A stretch of DNA of 64,000 nucleotides from Calothrix sp. NIES-3974 (GCF_002368395.1 NZ_AP018254.1:2046001-2110000), one strand, 5' to 3'. Positions 1 through 8,296 are shown, numbered from the stretch's first letter. Notes: generated by a model from the sequence alone, not told the origin. Program-made: numbers and translations.

Positions 1-1154
1 TTGCATAATCCATAGGAAATATCTTCTGCGACGGTGGATGCAACTAATTGATGTTCTGGGTCTTGGAATACTAAACCGATTTTCTGTCTTAAGTGATTTA
101 AATAATAGTGTGTATATGCAAAGGGTTGACCACGCCATTTGATTTGACCTGATAGGGGTTTATATAGTCCATTGGCTAATAAAAATAAGGTGGTTTTACC
201 ACAACCATTTTGACCAATTAGGGCGCATTTTTTCCCCGCAGGTACTTGGAGTGTAAGTTGGTTGATGGTAATTTGTTTGGAACCAAAATATTTATAGCTG
301 ACATGATTAAAATCAAGAAGAGTTCGGCATCGGAATTGGACATAGAGGATTTCTAAGCAAATCAATATTATCCAACTCATCATAGCGACAAATAAATATC
401 GTTGATAGATAGGTTGGCTACCGGGGTGATGACAATTGCTAAGGCGCTGGAAGCTATAGACGCGAATTTCACCATTAAATCCTCGACTTTCTAAGCCTTT
501 ACTAAACTCTTGATATTGTTGTAAGCTACGTTGCAGAAGTTGGCCAACTAAAAGGGCAAAACTGCTAATACCCCTTTTCCAAGTGCGATAACCGCCACGG
601 GAATTTTGAGCAATCCATAGTTGATTTGCTGTTTTTAGTAAGACAAAAATAAATCGATACATCAAGAGTAATAATTCCGTTAAAAGGGTAGGAAATCCCC
701 ATTGACGTAGCACCTGTAAAATATCTGTGAATGGGGTAGATAAAATCAAAAAATATAAGCAAGAAATGGTTGCAAAGGAGCGACAAAAAATTGTGAAGGC
801 TTGGTTGATTCCCTGACGACTTACATATATATAATGATTGCCAAAAATCAATCCTTGCCAGACATCATTTTTAACCAATTCCCAGAGTTTATAATCAATA
901 AGATTTATTATCAAAGCTGGTAAACTCATCAACATAAAAATACTCGCAGCCATCAATAATTTGAGATAAAACTTGATGGGAATACCCGCAAAAACAACCA
1001 GACAAAACCCCATCCATAGAGCGAGAATTAGCTGGATTGGTGGATGGAAAAAAAATGCGATCGCAAAATTTAATAAACTGAAAATTACCTTGGCAATGGC
1101 AGGTATATTCCGGAGTTTATTCCTATAAGCTAGGCTATCAAGTGGGAAAGACAT
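1..1154 (-). CDS. cbiQO: CbiQ-CbiO fusion, cobalt ECF transporter (partial)
   Basis: This frame starts at ATG 1154 (MSFPLDSLAYRNK) and stays open to the window edge, about 384 codons. Residues 1 to ~260 are a CbiQ-type transmembrane protein: several hydrophobic helices and a coupling stretch with SRGGYRTW and SRGFNGE. Straight after a last helix (WIILICLEILYV) the frame runs into an ATP-binding domain with no stop: FNHVSYKYFGSKQ, Walker A GQNGCGKTT, Q-loop VFQDPEHQLVASTVAEDI. CbiQ and CbiO are normally separate proteins of a cobalt ECF importer; here membrane and ATPase subunits are joined. The signature motif, Walker B and C-terminus lie outside the window. It follows cbiN on the same strand after ~200 bp of repeat-bearing DNA, so it belongs to the cbiMNQO locus. 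Family assignment is firm. That the fusion is translated as one chain is inferred from the uninterrupted frame. Confidence 0.9.
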   Translation of the reverse strand, partial: MSFPLDSLAYRNKLRNIPAIAKVIFSLLNFAIAFFFHPPIQLILALWMGFCLVVFAGIPIKFYLKLLMAASIFMLMSLPALIINLIDYKLWELVKNDVWQGLIFGNHYIYVSRQGINQAFTIFCRSFATISCLYFLILSTPFTDILQVLRQWGFPTLLTELLLLMYRFIFVLLKTANQLWIAQNSRGGYRTWKRGISSFALLVGQLLQRSLQQYQEFSKGLESRGFNGEIRVYSFQRLSNCHHPGSQPIYQRYLFVAMMSWIILICLEILYVQFRCRTLLDFNHVSYKYFGSKQITINQLTLQVPAGKKCALIGQNGCGKTTLFLLANGLYKPLSGQIKWRGQPFAYTHYYLNHLRQKIGLVFQDPEHQLVASTVAEDISYGLC

Positions 1155-1158
1155 TAAC

Positions 1159-1193
1159 AATTCGTAATTCGTAGTTACTAATTTGTAATTACG
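1159..1193. repeat. Heptameric short tandem repeat tract
   Basis: Degenerate repeats of a CGTAATT unit lie between cbiN and cbiQO. The reverse complement of this unit forms the tract at 12974-13016. Such short tandemly repeated heptamers are typical of heterocystous cyanobacteria. Confidence 0.6.
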
Positions 1194-1304
1194 TTACGGA
1201 TGGGGATTTAGACCCCACCCATAACGTTATAAAACCGCAACGTAACCGAACATTTGGCTCAAAGCTTTACTCCCGTACAAACGCGATATATCGCTTCTCT
1301 CCCT

Positions 1305-1333
1305 GTACAGACGACCCGACGGGTCGTCTGTAC
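1305..1333. repeat. 29-bp perfect palindrome (GACGACCCGACGGGTCGTC family)
   Basis: Two 14-bp arms (GTACAGACGACCCG and its complement) surround one central base. A degenerate relative (acgcgatatatcgc) lies just upstream, and TACTCCCT follows, as at most other copies. Members of this family are at 7418, 14058, 17804, 17881, 29266, 42611, 45200 (three), 51827 and 53074. It lies between cbiN and cbiQO, so an RNA hairpin here could affect downstream expression. Confidence 0.8.
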
Positions 1334-1361
1334 TCCCTAATTTCAACGACCACCCACCGAC

Positions 1362-1649
1362 TTACTGACGTTGACGACCGCGATAAAAACCAATTACATA
1401 GCCAATTAAACCAGCACCCAACCCTGCTTGAGATGCAAATAATAAACTTTCAGTTTCACCACCAGGGGGAGCAAGAATCGGTTCAAACCAAGGTTTATAA
1501 TCTGGTTTGACCTGCTTAATTATCTCCTCCGCTTGTCCGTCTGCACCAGCAAATTCCGAACCACGCACAATAATCAAAGGTGCAACCACCAAAGCTACTA
1601 CCCCTAACACCAATAACCAATTACTTACTTGGTTGCGAGATTGATTCAT
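1362..1649 (-). CDS. cbiN: CbiN, cobalt ECF transporter auxiliary subunit
   Basis: This 95-residue protein has one N-terminal transmembrane helix ([17 protein letters not shown]), an extracytoplasmic loop with the family pattern [20 protein letters not shown] and [12 protein letters not shown], and a second helix ([15 protein letters not shown]) ending in a basic tail. That two-helix topology and the loop motifs are characteristic of CbiN, which with CbiM forms the substrate-specific unit for cobalt uptake. Its start overlaps the 3' end of cbiM by 29 bp, indicating translational coupling. The cobalamin riboswitch upstream of cbiM probably controls it too. Confidence 0.95.
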   Translation of the reverse strand: MNQSRNQVSNWLLVLGVVALVVAPLIIVRGSEFAGADGQAEEIIKQVKPDYKPWFEPILAPPGGETESLLFASQAGLGAGLIGYVIGFYRGRQRQ

Positions 1650-2409
1650 GTTTTCCTGGCTGAATTAATCGTAAAAGTTCTAATTCCTGTGCATTGTAGG
1701 ACTCTAACCAGTTCCATACCAATACGGTTAACAATCCTTCACTAATTGATAAGGGTACTTGGGTATAGGCAAAAATCCCTGCAAATTTAGCAAACGAAGC
1801 CATCACTCCCCCCATGGAAGCGGGAAAAGCTAAAGCCAATTGGAGAGAAGTAATTACATAGGTGAGCAAATTTGCCAAAGCCGCAGCTGCAAAAATCGCC
1901 AAACGCTGCTGACTAGTTATACCAACAATCAATTTATAAATCCAGTAGGCAGCAAAGGGTCCTGCGATCGCCATTGAAAATGCATTTGCACCCAAGGTGG
2001 TCAAACCACCATGAGCAATTAATACAGCCTGAAACAATAATACCAAAGTCCCCAATACGGACATCACCAACGGACCAAACAACACTGCTCCCAATCCCGT
2101 ACCAGTCGGGTGAGAACTACTACCGGTCACCGATGGCATTTTCAAGGCCGATAGTACAAAGGTAAACGCACCAGCCAGTGCTAATAATAACTTAAGTTGG
2201 GGATTTTCCTGGGTAATTCGAGACAGCGATCGCATTCCTAAAATCAAAAAAGGCAATGTCACCACCCACCAAAAAACAGCCCAAGGAATAGGTAAAAAAC
2301 CCTCCATAATATGCATCCCATAGGCTGGTTGAGTTGAACTGATTATTAGATAGCAACTTAAAACCGCAATCAGACTCAGACTCACACATCTTCGTCCCCA
2401 TTTTCCCAT
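1621..2409 (-). CDS. cbiM: CbiM, cobalt ECF transporter substrate-capture subunit
   Basis: The protein has 262 residues. A signal-like hydrophobic segment (residues ~8-28) precedes the metal-binding start [12 protein letters not shown], the hallmark of CbiM/NikM after processing. The histidine of MHIMEG is expected to help bind the metal. About six further hydrophobic helices follow, together with the conserved block [18 protein letters not shown]. It works with CbiN, CbiQ and CbiO to import Co2+ for cobalamin synthesis. It is the first gene of the minus-strand operon, overlaps cbiN by 29 bp and lies downstream of a cobalamin riboswitch, which fits repression by the end product. Confidence 0.97.
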   Translation of the reverse strand: MGKWGRRCVSLSLIAVLSCYLIISSTQPAYGMHIMEGFLPIPWAVFWWVVTLPFLILGMRSLSRITQENPQLKLLLALAGAFTFVLSALKMPSVTGSSSHPTGTGLGAVLFGPLVMSVLGTLVLLFQAVLIAHGGLTTLGANAFSMAIAGPFAAYWIYKLIVGITSQQRLAIFAAAALANLLTYVITSLQLALAFPASMGGVMASFAKFAGIFAYTQVPLSISEGLLTVLVWNWLESYNAQELELLRLIQPGKHESISQPSK

Positions 2410-2559
2410 TATCTGTACCTCGCAGATTCATGTTAGTCACATTCAAGCAAGTATCGGTGGGTATTCTGACTGACACAATTTTAGTCTAGAGATTAAATGA
2501 TTCATACTTCCCACACTGAAATATGTTTCCCTTTTGGTTGGTTGACAACTGACAGTTGG

Positions 2560-2790
2560 CTTTTAAGCATTAACCATTTTCACCAAAAGCTCACTTATTG
2601 ACTGTGTAAAAGTATAGCTGCTTTTACTTACCCTCAACGACAAAATTGGCTCACAGCTGCGGGACAGCGCCGGATTTACACCGAACTTTCCCCCTTACCT
2701 CGGATAGCTGCTCCCTATCCGAACCGATTTTTGCTACTATATCACCATCTAGGGATTTTGGCTGACCACCGTACAACAACGCAACAAAAA
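2560..2790 (-). promoter_or_regulatory. Cobalamin riboswitch upstream of cbiMN-QO
   Basis: Read on the minus strand, the segment contains the conserved cobalamin aptamer core: GGGGGAAAGTTCGGTGTAAA, then TCCGGCGCTGTCCCGC and AGCTGTGAG (plus positions about 2652-2693). A paired element with arms CGGATAG/CTATCCG lies just 5', and a GTAAAAG/CTTTTAC hairpin lies 3'. The core is a strong match to the B12-box consensus. The outer boundaries are approximate, and the 3' part does not match the textbook pattern well. It precedes cbiM by ~150 bp and is expected to shut off the cobalt importer when cobalamin is plentiful. Confidence 0.88.
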
Positions 2791-2920
2791 CTAAGTAGTC
2801 AGCGACGATCTCTAAATTTTTATTCCAGGAAACAGTGAATCGGTAACACTGTAAAGATATGTGATACAGCACTTTCGAGGTAAATGAGGTACACTTGTTA
2901 TTAGTGCATCAAAAATTAAA

Positions 2921-3313
2921 ATGAAACCCTACTCAATCGATTTACGAGAAAAAATAGTAAGTGCTTACGAAAAGGGTGATACATCAATTCGAGGAGTAGC
3001 TGTGCAGTTTGGTATAGCAAAAAGCTATGTGCAGAAGCTAATCAGGCAAAAAAGATTGGAAGGGCATCTAGAACCCAAAAAGCAAGGTGGAGCAATGAAG
3101 GGTAAGCTAGATGATTACGGTAGCGAATTAGCAGAAATGGTTCAAAGTTACCCGGATTTAACTTTATTGGAATATTGCGAGTATTTTGGAGAAAAATATA
3201 ACATTTGGGTGTGTGCAAGTGTGATGTGTTGTGCATTGCAAAAACAAGAATTAACTCGAAAAAAAAGACTTTACGTAGCAGCCAAGCGAAAACAGAAAGA
3301 GTCCAAAAACTGA
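2921..3313 (+). CDS. IS630-type transposase, N-terminal frame (orfA)
   Basis: The 130-residue frame begins MKPYSIDLREKIVSAYEKG, the typical IS630 N-terminus. It holds a winged or helix-turn-helix DNA-binding region (SIRGVAVQFGIAKSYVQKLI) that recognises the element ends. The frame overlaps the second transposase frame by 109 bp. Near 3258 a run of eight A followed by G (A AAA AAG) is a classical -1 slippery site. A -1 shift there yields ...QELTRKKKTLRSSQ..., matching the continuous transposases of this family. On its own the product would lack the catalytic core. A frameshifted full-length transposase is inferred. Confidence 0.88.
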   Translation: MKPYSIDLREKIVSAYEKGDTSIRGVAVQFGIAKSYVQKLIRQKRLEGHLEPKKQGGAMKGKLDDYGSELAEMVQSYPDLTLLEYCEYFGEKYNIWVCASVMCCALQKQELTRKKRLYVAAKRKQKESKN

Positions 3314-3867
3314 GATTAGAATATTGGGAGAAAGTAAAACACATAGACCCAGAAAACCTTGTGTTTATAGACGAAATGGGTGTTTTGCTTGGTTTGACTA
3401 GAACTCATGCTCGAAGCGATCGCGGGAGTAGAGCTTATGATTTTAAACCATATTACCGAGGTGCAAAAATAAGTGTAATTGGAGGAATTAGCTTCAAAAA
3501 AGTCTTAGCTGTGATGACTTTAAATGGCTCAATGAATGGAGAAGCTTATAAAGTTTTTGTAGAGCATTTTTTACTTCCACAATTATGGGTTGGTGCAGTC
3601 GTTGTAATGGATAATCTGCCAGCACATAAAGTCGAAGAGATTAAGCCTTTGATTGAATCTGTAGGAGCAAGTGTTCTTTATCTATCTCCTTATTCCCCTG
3701 AATTTAATCCAATTGAACATTGGTGGTCACAATTAAAAGCGTTCTTAAAACAGTTTTCTCCTAAAAGTGCATCTGTAGTTGATGGTTTAATTAAAATTGC
3801 ACTGACATTAGTTGATCCAAAGCATCTAAAAAATTGGTTTACTAATTGTTGCTACTGTACCTCATAA
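3205..3867 (+). CDS. IS630-type transposase, DDE catalytic frame (orfB)
   Basis: This frame carries the catalytic domain: first Asp in VFIDEMG, second in VVVMDNLPAHK, and Glu in FNPIEHWWSQLK. The catalytic part begins after the A-rich slippery region; the nominal start at 3205 is probably not used. Translation most likely enters by -1 frameshifting from the upstream frame. The C-terminus ends just inside the right inverted repeat, as is usual for these compact elements. The catalytic triad shows no damage. Confidence 0.9.
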   Translation: MGVCKCDVLCIAKTRINSKKKTLRSSQAKTERVQKLRLEYWEKVKHIDPENLVFIDEMGVLLGLTRTHARSDRGSRAYDFKPYYRGAKISVIGGISFKKVLAVMTLNGSMNGEAYKVFVEHFLLPQLWVGAVVVMDNLPAHKVEEIKPLIESVGASVLYLSPYSPEFNPIEHWWSQLKAFLKQFSPKSASVVDGLIKIALTLVDPKHLKNWFTNCCYCTS

Positions 3868-3884
3868 ACCTCGAATCTGCTGTA

Positions 3885-4156
3885 TGTAAGTTAGTTAAAT
3901 AATTATCACTTGTTTGTAGTTAGTTGACCTAGTTTCAGAGGATGCTCTTGCTGTAGCGCTCTTTGCGCAACTACGAGCTTTTACGTCATCTTCCAGAAGA
4001 AATTGTGCATCTATGGTTTTTCCTCCCGGACTTACTTACATACTGTCTCCCGATTCTGACAAAATTTTGACAATCACTCCAGAAGCGCGTACAATCACCA
4101 ATTATTTTTGTCAAAAATGAACAAATCAAGGCGACAATATAAGGCAGTATTCTTTA
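3885..4156. other. Spacer between IS630 and histidine kinase gene
   Basis: No supported gene. If the IS were removed this DNA would join the riboswitch leader, so it may contain the displaced native cbi promoter as well as the promoter of the histidine kinase gene. No clear promoter was identified. Confidence 0.4.
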
Positions 4157-5557
4157 TTGCCTTATACTGGCTGCATATTTCCTTCATTTAGCTTGCCCAT
4201 GAATCCCTCCCTTATGCAAGATTTGTCGATTTTTCAGACGGTGCGTAGCGGTGACTTTGGACTTGAACCCCTAGTCGTTAGTCCATCTGTGTTGTTGTCG
4301 ATGATACGTGCCCACATGGATGTCCTGATTGATGAAAAAATTCCTGCGACAATATTCGCGAAACTCCCGGACGGAAAACTTTGGCGAGGGGAAATTCAGC
4401 GCTATCTAATTGCTGTTAAGGATAATAGTAAAATCTACACCTTGAGTCAAAAGACAGAAGTAATAAACCCTATTGCCAGTAATCACTATCCCGTGGCAAT
4501 CCCTAAAAATGGTAAGCTGCGTAGAGAATACTTTTTTTTGGTTTTGTCACCTAGGTTTAGTAGTTTAGTCGCGATTATACGCCCAGGAAGAGGTAAAAAA
4601 CGCTACAAAAACCTTCAAACCCCCATACCCTGGTTAGCAACCATCAACACCTTTAATGGACAAGCGATCGCAACCGTAGTTACTGCTCTCCAAGCTGAGG
4701 GAGTGATTGGTGAACAAGATATTTCCATCTCCCAAACACCCGACGGTAGAATCATGGGGGAATTGGCAATCAAGCAGATGTTACGCCACAACGAAATCGC
4801 GCAGCACAAAAATAGTCTCCGTCTCCATCGTTGCCATGAGTATAGCAAAAGACTCAGTAACTTGGCACAAGTTAAGGATAATTACTTAAGCAGTGTCTGC
4901 CAAGAACTACGCGCTCCCCTAACACACATGAAAACAGCACTATCTCTTTTAAATTCACCCACCCTCAAACCCCTGCAACGTCAGCGATACCTACAGATGC
5001 TCAGTACTCAATGCGATCGCCAAAATTCTTTGATTAATGGTGTGGTAGAATTACTAGAAATCGAAAAAAGCTTTAAATCTCCCCACTTTGAAGCCGTTAA
5101 TCTTTCCGAGGTCGTCCCCGGAGTTGTCAGCACTTACCAACCCTTAGCCCATGAAAAGGGAATTATGCTGGCTTATACCGTTCCCTCGGATTTACCGGAA
5201 GTCTGGTTTATTAGTGGTGGACTCAAACAAATTATTATTAATTTACTTGCTAATAGTATTAAATTTACACCCAAAGGTGGTCAAGTTTGGGTAAAAGTAC
5301 GAGAACAAGGAGAAGCCATTCACATAGAGGTTAGGGACACAGGTATCGGTATCCCAGAAGGAGAGTTGAGTAAAATATTCGACCGTTTTTATCGAATACG
5401 CACTACCTCCCTAGATGAAAATACAGGTGCTGGTTTAGGTTTAAGTGTAGTTCAAGAACTACTTCAACGCTGCGGAGGTTCCATTAGCGTCAAGAGTAAA
5501 CCCGGTGAAGGCTCAATCTTTACCGTCCATCTGCCAATCCGTTCATTAATGAATTGA
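4157..5557 (+). CDS. DICT-domain histidine kinase with Gln in place of the H-box His
   Basis: The 466-residue protein has an N-terminal DICT-type sensory domain (~20-185; REYFFLVLSPRFSSLVAIIRP is the recognisable block). A dimerisation/HisKA-like helix (~235-310) and a complete HATPase domain follow: N-box IIINLLANSIKFTP, G1 DTGIGIPEG, F-box FDRFYRI, G2 GAGLGLSVVQELLQ. The phosphoacceptor motif, normally SHELRTPL, reads CQELRAPL, so the histidine is Gln249. ATP binding looks intact, but autophosphorylation at the usual site should be impossible unless another residue substitutes. No response regulator is adjacent. ATG at 4199 or 4214 could be the true start, since no good ribosome site decides. 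DICT domains are typical of cyanobacterial signalling proteins; the ligand is unknown. Confidence 0.85.
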   Translation: MPYTGCIFPSFSLPMNPSLMQDLSIFQTVRSGDFGLEPLVVSPSVLLSMIRAHMDVLIDEKIPATIFAKLPDGKLWRGEIQRYLIAVKDNSKIYTLSQKTEVINPIASNHYPVAIPKNGKLRREYFFLVLSPRFSSLVAIIRPGRGKKRYKNLQTPIPWLATINTFNGQAIATVVTALQAEGVIGEQDISISQTPDGRIMGELAIKQMLRHNEIAQHKNSLRLHRCHEYSKRLSNLAQVKDNYLSSVCQELRAPLTHMKTALSLLNSPTLKPLQRQRYLQMLSTQCDRQNSLINGVVELLEIEKSFKSPHFEAVNLSEVVPGVVSTYQPLAHEKGIMLAYTVPSDLPEVWFISGGLKQIIINLLANSIKFTPKGGQVWVKVREQGEAIHIEVRDTGIGIPEGELSKIFDRFYRIRTTSLDENTGAGLGLSVVQELLQRCGGSISVKSKPGEGSIFTVHLPIRSLMN

Positions 5558-5770
5558 TAGTGATTAGCCTACATGCATTACTTACACCAGAACCGTAGAT
5601 GTGCGTAATGCAGTTGCTCTTGGAGATGAAAGTGCTTTTTTTCCCACTCCCTATTCCCATTGTCTGACGAGATGATTGTTTGTACTTCCCATCGTGACAT
5701 ATTTCCTTTCTGGTTTGTTGACGCTTGACGGGTGATAGTTCACCTCCTCCGAAAAACCTCAACCCTATAA

Positions 5771-6301
5771 TTATTGACTACGACGTACATTGGTAACTTG
5801 GTCAGCCAAGTCCAAAATCGATTTAGGCATATCTGAACCTGTCATAATAATATCAATGTTGCTGGGACGCTTGCTTAAAAACTGTAATACCTCCGTTTCC
5901 GGGATTAACCCCAAATGAATCGCCACACTTAATTCATCCAAGACCACGAGGGAATACTTACCGGTGTTGACAACCTCTTGTGTATGAAGCCACAGAGACT
6001 GTAGAGATTGGTTTTCAATGTCATCCAGATGGGGTGTATCAATACAACGGGGTAAATCGCAGCGAATCCAATCCATTTTTTGTCCTAGGCGAACAGGGTT
6101 TTCTGGTCCTTGATTAATACCACCTTTGAGAAATTGGACTACTAAAACCGGGGTTCCCTGTCCAGCGATTCTCAGTGCCTCCGCCATAACATTAGTAAAA
6201 AAGCTACGGTGAGATGTAGTAAAAACATGTATTTGCCCTTCGAGGGTGTATGGTAATCTTAGGCTCGAATTGATACGCTCGGTCTTTAGCTGGGCAACCA
6301 T
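5771..6301 (-). CDS. CobO/BtuR-like corrinoid adenosyltransferase homologue, degenerate P-loop
   Basis: The 176-residue protein follows the ATP:cob(I)alamin adenosyltransferase (CobO/BtuR/CobA) fold from start to end: GQIHVFTTSHRS in the P-loop position, then VLVVQFLKGG, SLVVLDELSVAIHLGLI (Walker B-like) and IDIIMTGSDMP near the C-terminus. The family P-loop GxGKGKTT is replaced by TTSHRSFFTN, without the lysine and glycines. Catalysis of the normal kind is therefore doubtful. The rest is well conserved, which suggests a maintained paralogue with a changed role rather than a decaying gene. It lies near the cobalt importer but is not in its operon. Confidence 0.8.
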   Translation of the reverse strand: MVAQLKTERINSSLRLPYTLEGQIHVFTTSHRSFFTNVMAEALRIAGQGTPVLVVQFLKGGINQGPENPVRLGQKMDWIRCDLPRCIDTPHLDDIENQSLQSLWLHTQEVVNTGKYSLVVLDELSVAIHLGLIPETEVLQFLSKRPSNIDIIMTGSDMPKSILDLADQVTNVRRSQ

Positions 6302-6790
6302 AGAAATAGTTCCAAAAAATACAGTCTAATTCAGTAATTTCGCGCTAAATTGACAAAACTAACTAGGTGTTAATGAAAATTTGTATGGTGAACAATTGAA
6401 TTAGTTAGCAATGTAGCATTAAATAGTCAAGCATCTACAATTGCTTTAAGTCAAGGGTTAGCAAAATAATATCAAACATTTCTTGGAGATATGCGAGGGA
6501 ATATTCCGAGTTAATCATCATTCTTCGGTATTACCGATGGTAGGCTAATTGGTTTCTAAATGTAACAACTAAAAGATTTATTTGCACCTATGAGGCAAAC
6601 TCGGTGCAGTGTGTCTACACCCTAGATATTGGTAAAAATAAAAACTTTTTATTTTCCGGGTAAATACCACTAGACAAATTGAGGAATAAATTAAACTGAG
6701 TGATGATGTTATCTTAGCGATTGATTTGGGAACAACAGAGGTATCAAGTTTTAAATTTAACTATCAAAATTGAGTTAGGAGTGTACAGTT
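6302..6790. other. Spacer of 489 bp with no supported gene
   Basis: AT-rich sequence between divergently oriented genes. It presumably holds the promoters of the CobO-like gene (minus) and the adenylate kinase gene (plus). AGGAG at ~6777 is the ribosome site for the latter. No RNA gene or repeat was recognised. Confidence 0.4.
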
Positions 6791-7372
6791 GTGAGAGTGG
6801 TGATTTTAGGTGGCTCCGGTTCTGGTAAAAGTACGCAAGCAGAACGAATATGCCGTTACTTTCAGATTCAACGGGTTTCAACCGGGGAAGTGCTACGGGA
6901 AGCAATAACTCAGTCAGCAGTTCTAGATGATCCACAGCTACAAGAATTAGGTCTTCACGCTCAACCCTACATTGAACAAGGGGAACTAGTCCCAGATGAT
7001 TTGATGATTGAATTTATTCGTTCTCGTTTAAAAAAGCCAGATGTTTCTAAGGGGTGGGTGTTAGAAGGATATCCCCGAACAGCATTTCAGGCTGAAGAGT
7101 TAGATTTTTTACTTGATGAACTGGGGCAAAAATTAGATTGGTGTGTGTATTTACAAGTACCAGAAGCGGTGATGGTAAATCGTTCCGTTGAGCGATCGCT
7201 ACCTGATGATCAACCGGAGATTATCCATCGTCGAGTTGAGTTATTCTACGACTGTACGGTTCCCATTCTTGAATATTATGATCGCCGTCGTCGCTTACTG
7301 ACAATTAATGGGGATCAGTCTCCAGATGCGGTTGAAGATGAAATTATTCGCCTACTCTCAGAGGTTGTTTAA
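6791..7372 (+). CDS. adk: Adenylate kinase family nucleoside monophosphate kinase
   Basis: The 193-residue protein begins with a GTG codon preceded by AGGAG, a well-placed ribosome site. The P-loop GGSGSGKST is at residues 7-15. The AMP-binding region (RVSTGEVLREAI), the Arg-containing WVLEGYPRTAFQAEEL motif and the C-terminal HRRVELFYDCTVPILEYY block are those of adenylate kinases. The LID is short (RSLPDDQPE), as in the short isoform. Canonical chemistry would be ATP + AMP = 2 ADP. The sequence departs from housekeeping Adk, for instance GYPRT for the usual GFPRT. It is alone, not in the ribosomal operon, and is probably a paralogue. Substrate preference cannot be decided from sequence alone. 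Confidence 0.85.
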   Translation: MRVVILGGSGSGKSTQAERICRYFQIQRVSTGEVLREAITQSAVLDDPQLQELGLHAQPYIEQGELVPDDLMIEFIRSRLKKPDVSKGWVLEGYPRTAFQAEELDFLLDELGQKLDWCVYLQVPEAVMVNRSVERSLPDDQPEIIHRRVELFYDCTVPILEYYDRRRRLLTINGDQSPDAVEDEIIRLLSEVV

Positions 7373-7417
7373 AAAGTCATTTTTAATACTTGAATTATCG
7401 TTTTTGGGAATAGGAAG

Positions 7418-7437
7418 AGACGCGACATGTCGCGTCT
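7418..7437. repeat. 20-bp perfect palindrome (AGACGCGACATGTCGCGTCT)
   Basis: Lies ~45 bp after the adenylate kinase stop, in the position of a transcription-ending hairpin, but no T tract follows. Member of the dispersed palindrome family; the preceding TTTTTAATACTT segment is echoed at 29078-29115. Confidence 0.75.
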
Positions 7438-7654
7438 GTACTCTCGAAGGAAAAATCAGCTTTATAACCCCATGTCCAGGGTCAGGATGATAGTCAAAAT
7501 AGTGATAATTAATACTTGATAAACATCCTCTGAGCAACAAACATATAAACACAAGACACCAGAAATGCGCTAGCGTAGATTATTGGTCGGCGCAGGTTTT
7601 CATATCATATTCCAAATCGATCCTCCCCACCCTCCGCAAAAAATCCTACCTACA

Positions 7655-7892
7655 ATGTACGATCTTAAAAGCGAAGACCTGGAGGAACCTGGTTTGCCTG
7701 ATCAATTTCATATTTGGCAACCCCGCTTGCTAGAAGATGCTTTTTAACCACCCAATTATCCCAATGATGAGATTTTTATTGCTGCTGACACCGCAGGAAA
7801 ATGCTGAACGGGAAGGAATGAAAGAGAAAGAAAAAGCTGAACGTTTGGCGAAAAAGTTAAGAGAATTAGGTGTGAATCCGGATGATATGTGA
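7655..7892 (+). pseudogene. Uma2/DUF820-type nuclease remnant
   Basis: The first ~30 codons (MYDLKSEDLEEPGLPDQFHI...) and, after a stop at ~7745, PPNYPNDEIFIAAD match the N-terminus of cyanobacterial Uma2 (DUF820) proteins. A different frame then gives ENAEREGMKEKEKAERLAKK and LRELGVNPDD, the usual lysine/glutamate-rich C-terminus, ending at TGA 7892. The central nuclease core of roughly 150 residues is missing. A stop codon, frame change and large internal deletion make this a clear relic. Uma2 genes are numerous and often mobile in cyanobacteria. Confidence 0.75.
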
Positions 7893-8296
7893 TGATTAAT
7901 TTTAATTATGGTTGCTAGGTGAAATTTGTTATTTGCCTAGCGCGGTTTCGTATACAAAGGTTTTTGATTTTTGATAAAATCTGGAGGAAAGAAAGCTGGA
8001 ATCAAATGTAATTGTCATGACATCAAAGCACGTGGTGATTACCAACTGCGTTGAGTGTACTATTTTTTGACATTTACGAGTATTCCCTGCTTTCTCAATC
8101 CTCCCAATCTTTCTTTTTGCAATTGTCTTGAACCTTTAATATACAAGCGAATTAAAGTCAGTGCAGTTTCAGGCTATTTTTGTAATGATTGCCACAAGAT
8201 AATCAGGTTTACAACCAAGGATATAATTTGTTGTATTTTGTTGTATTTCAGCGGATCCCAAACTCCGGTTAGTTAAGCTAAATAACTAAATCAAAA
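7893..8296. other. Spacer downstream of pstB
   Basis: No supported gene. A weak AT-rich stem (TTAGTT/AACTAA) just after the pstB stop could act in transcription termination, but it is not convincing. Confidence 0.35.

Larger units (their letters stand above)
2867..3882 (+). mobile_element. IS630-family insertion sequence
   Basis: The element is about 1.0 kb, with ~27-bp imperfect terminal inverted repeats. The left end begins CAGCACTTTCGAGG at 2867; the right end, read inward, begins CAGCAGATTCGAGG from 3882. They share 23 of 27 positions. Both ends are flanked by TA (2865-2866 and 3883-3884), the target duplicated by IS630 elements. It carries a transposase in two overlapping frames with a complete DDE triad. 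The ends, TA duplication and both frames look intact, so it may be active. It lies about 80-100 bp upstream of the cobalamin riboswitch. Confidence 0.93.

Noticed and set aside
8055-8276. 73-codon open frame downstream of pstB
   Set aside because: Low-complexity composition, no ribosome site, no recognisable family.
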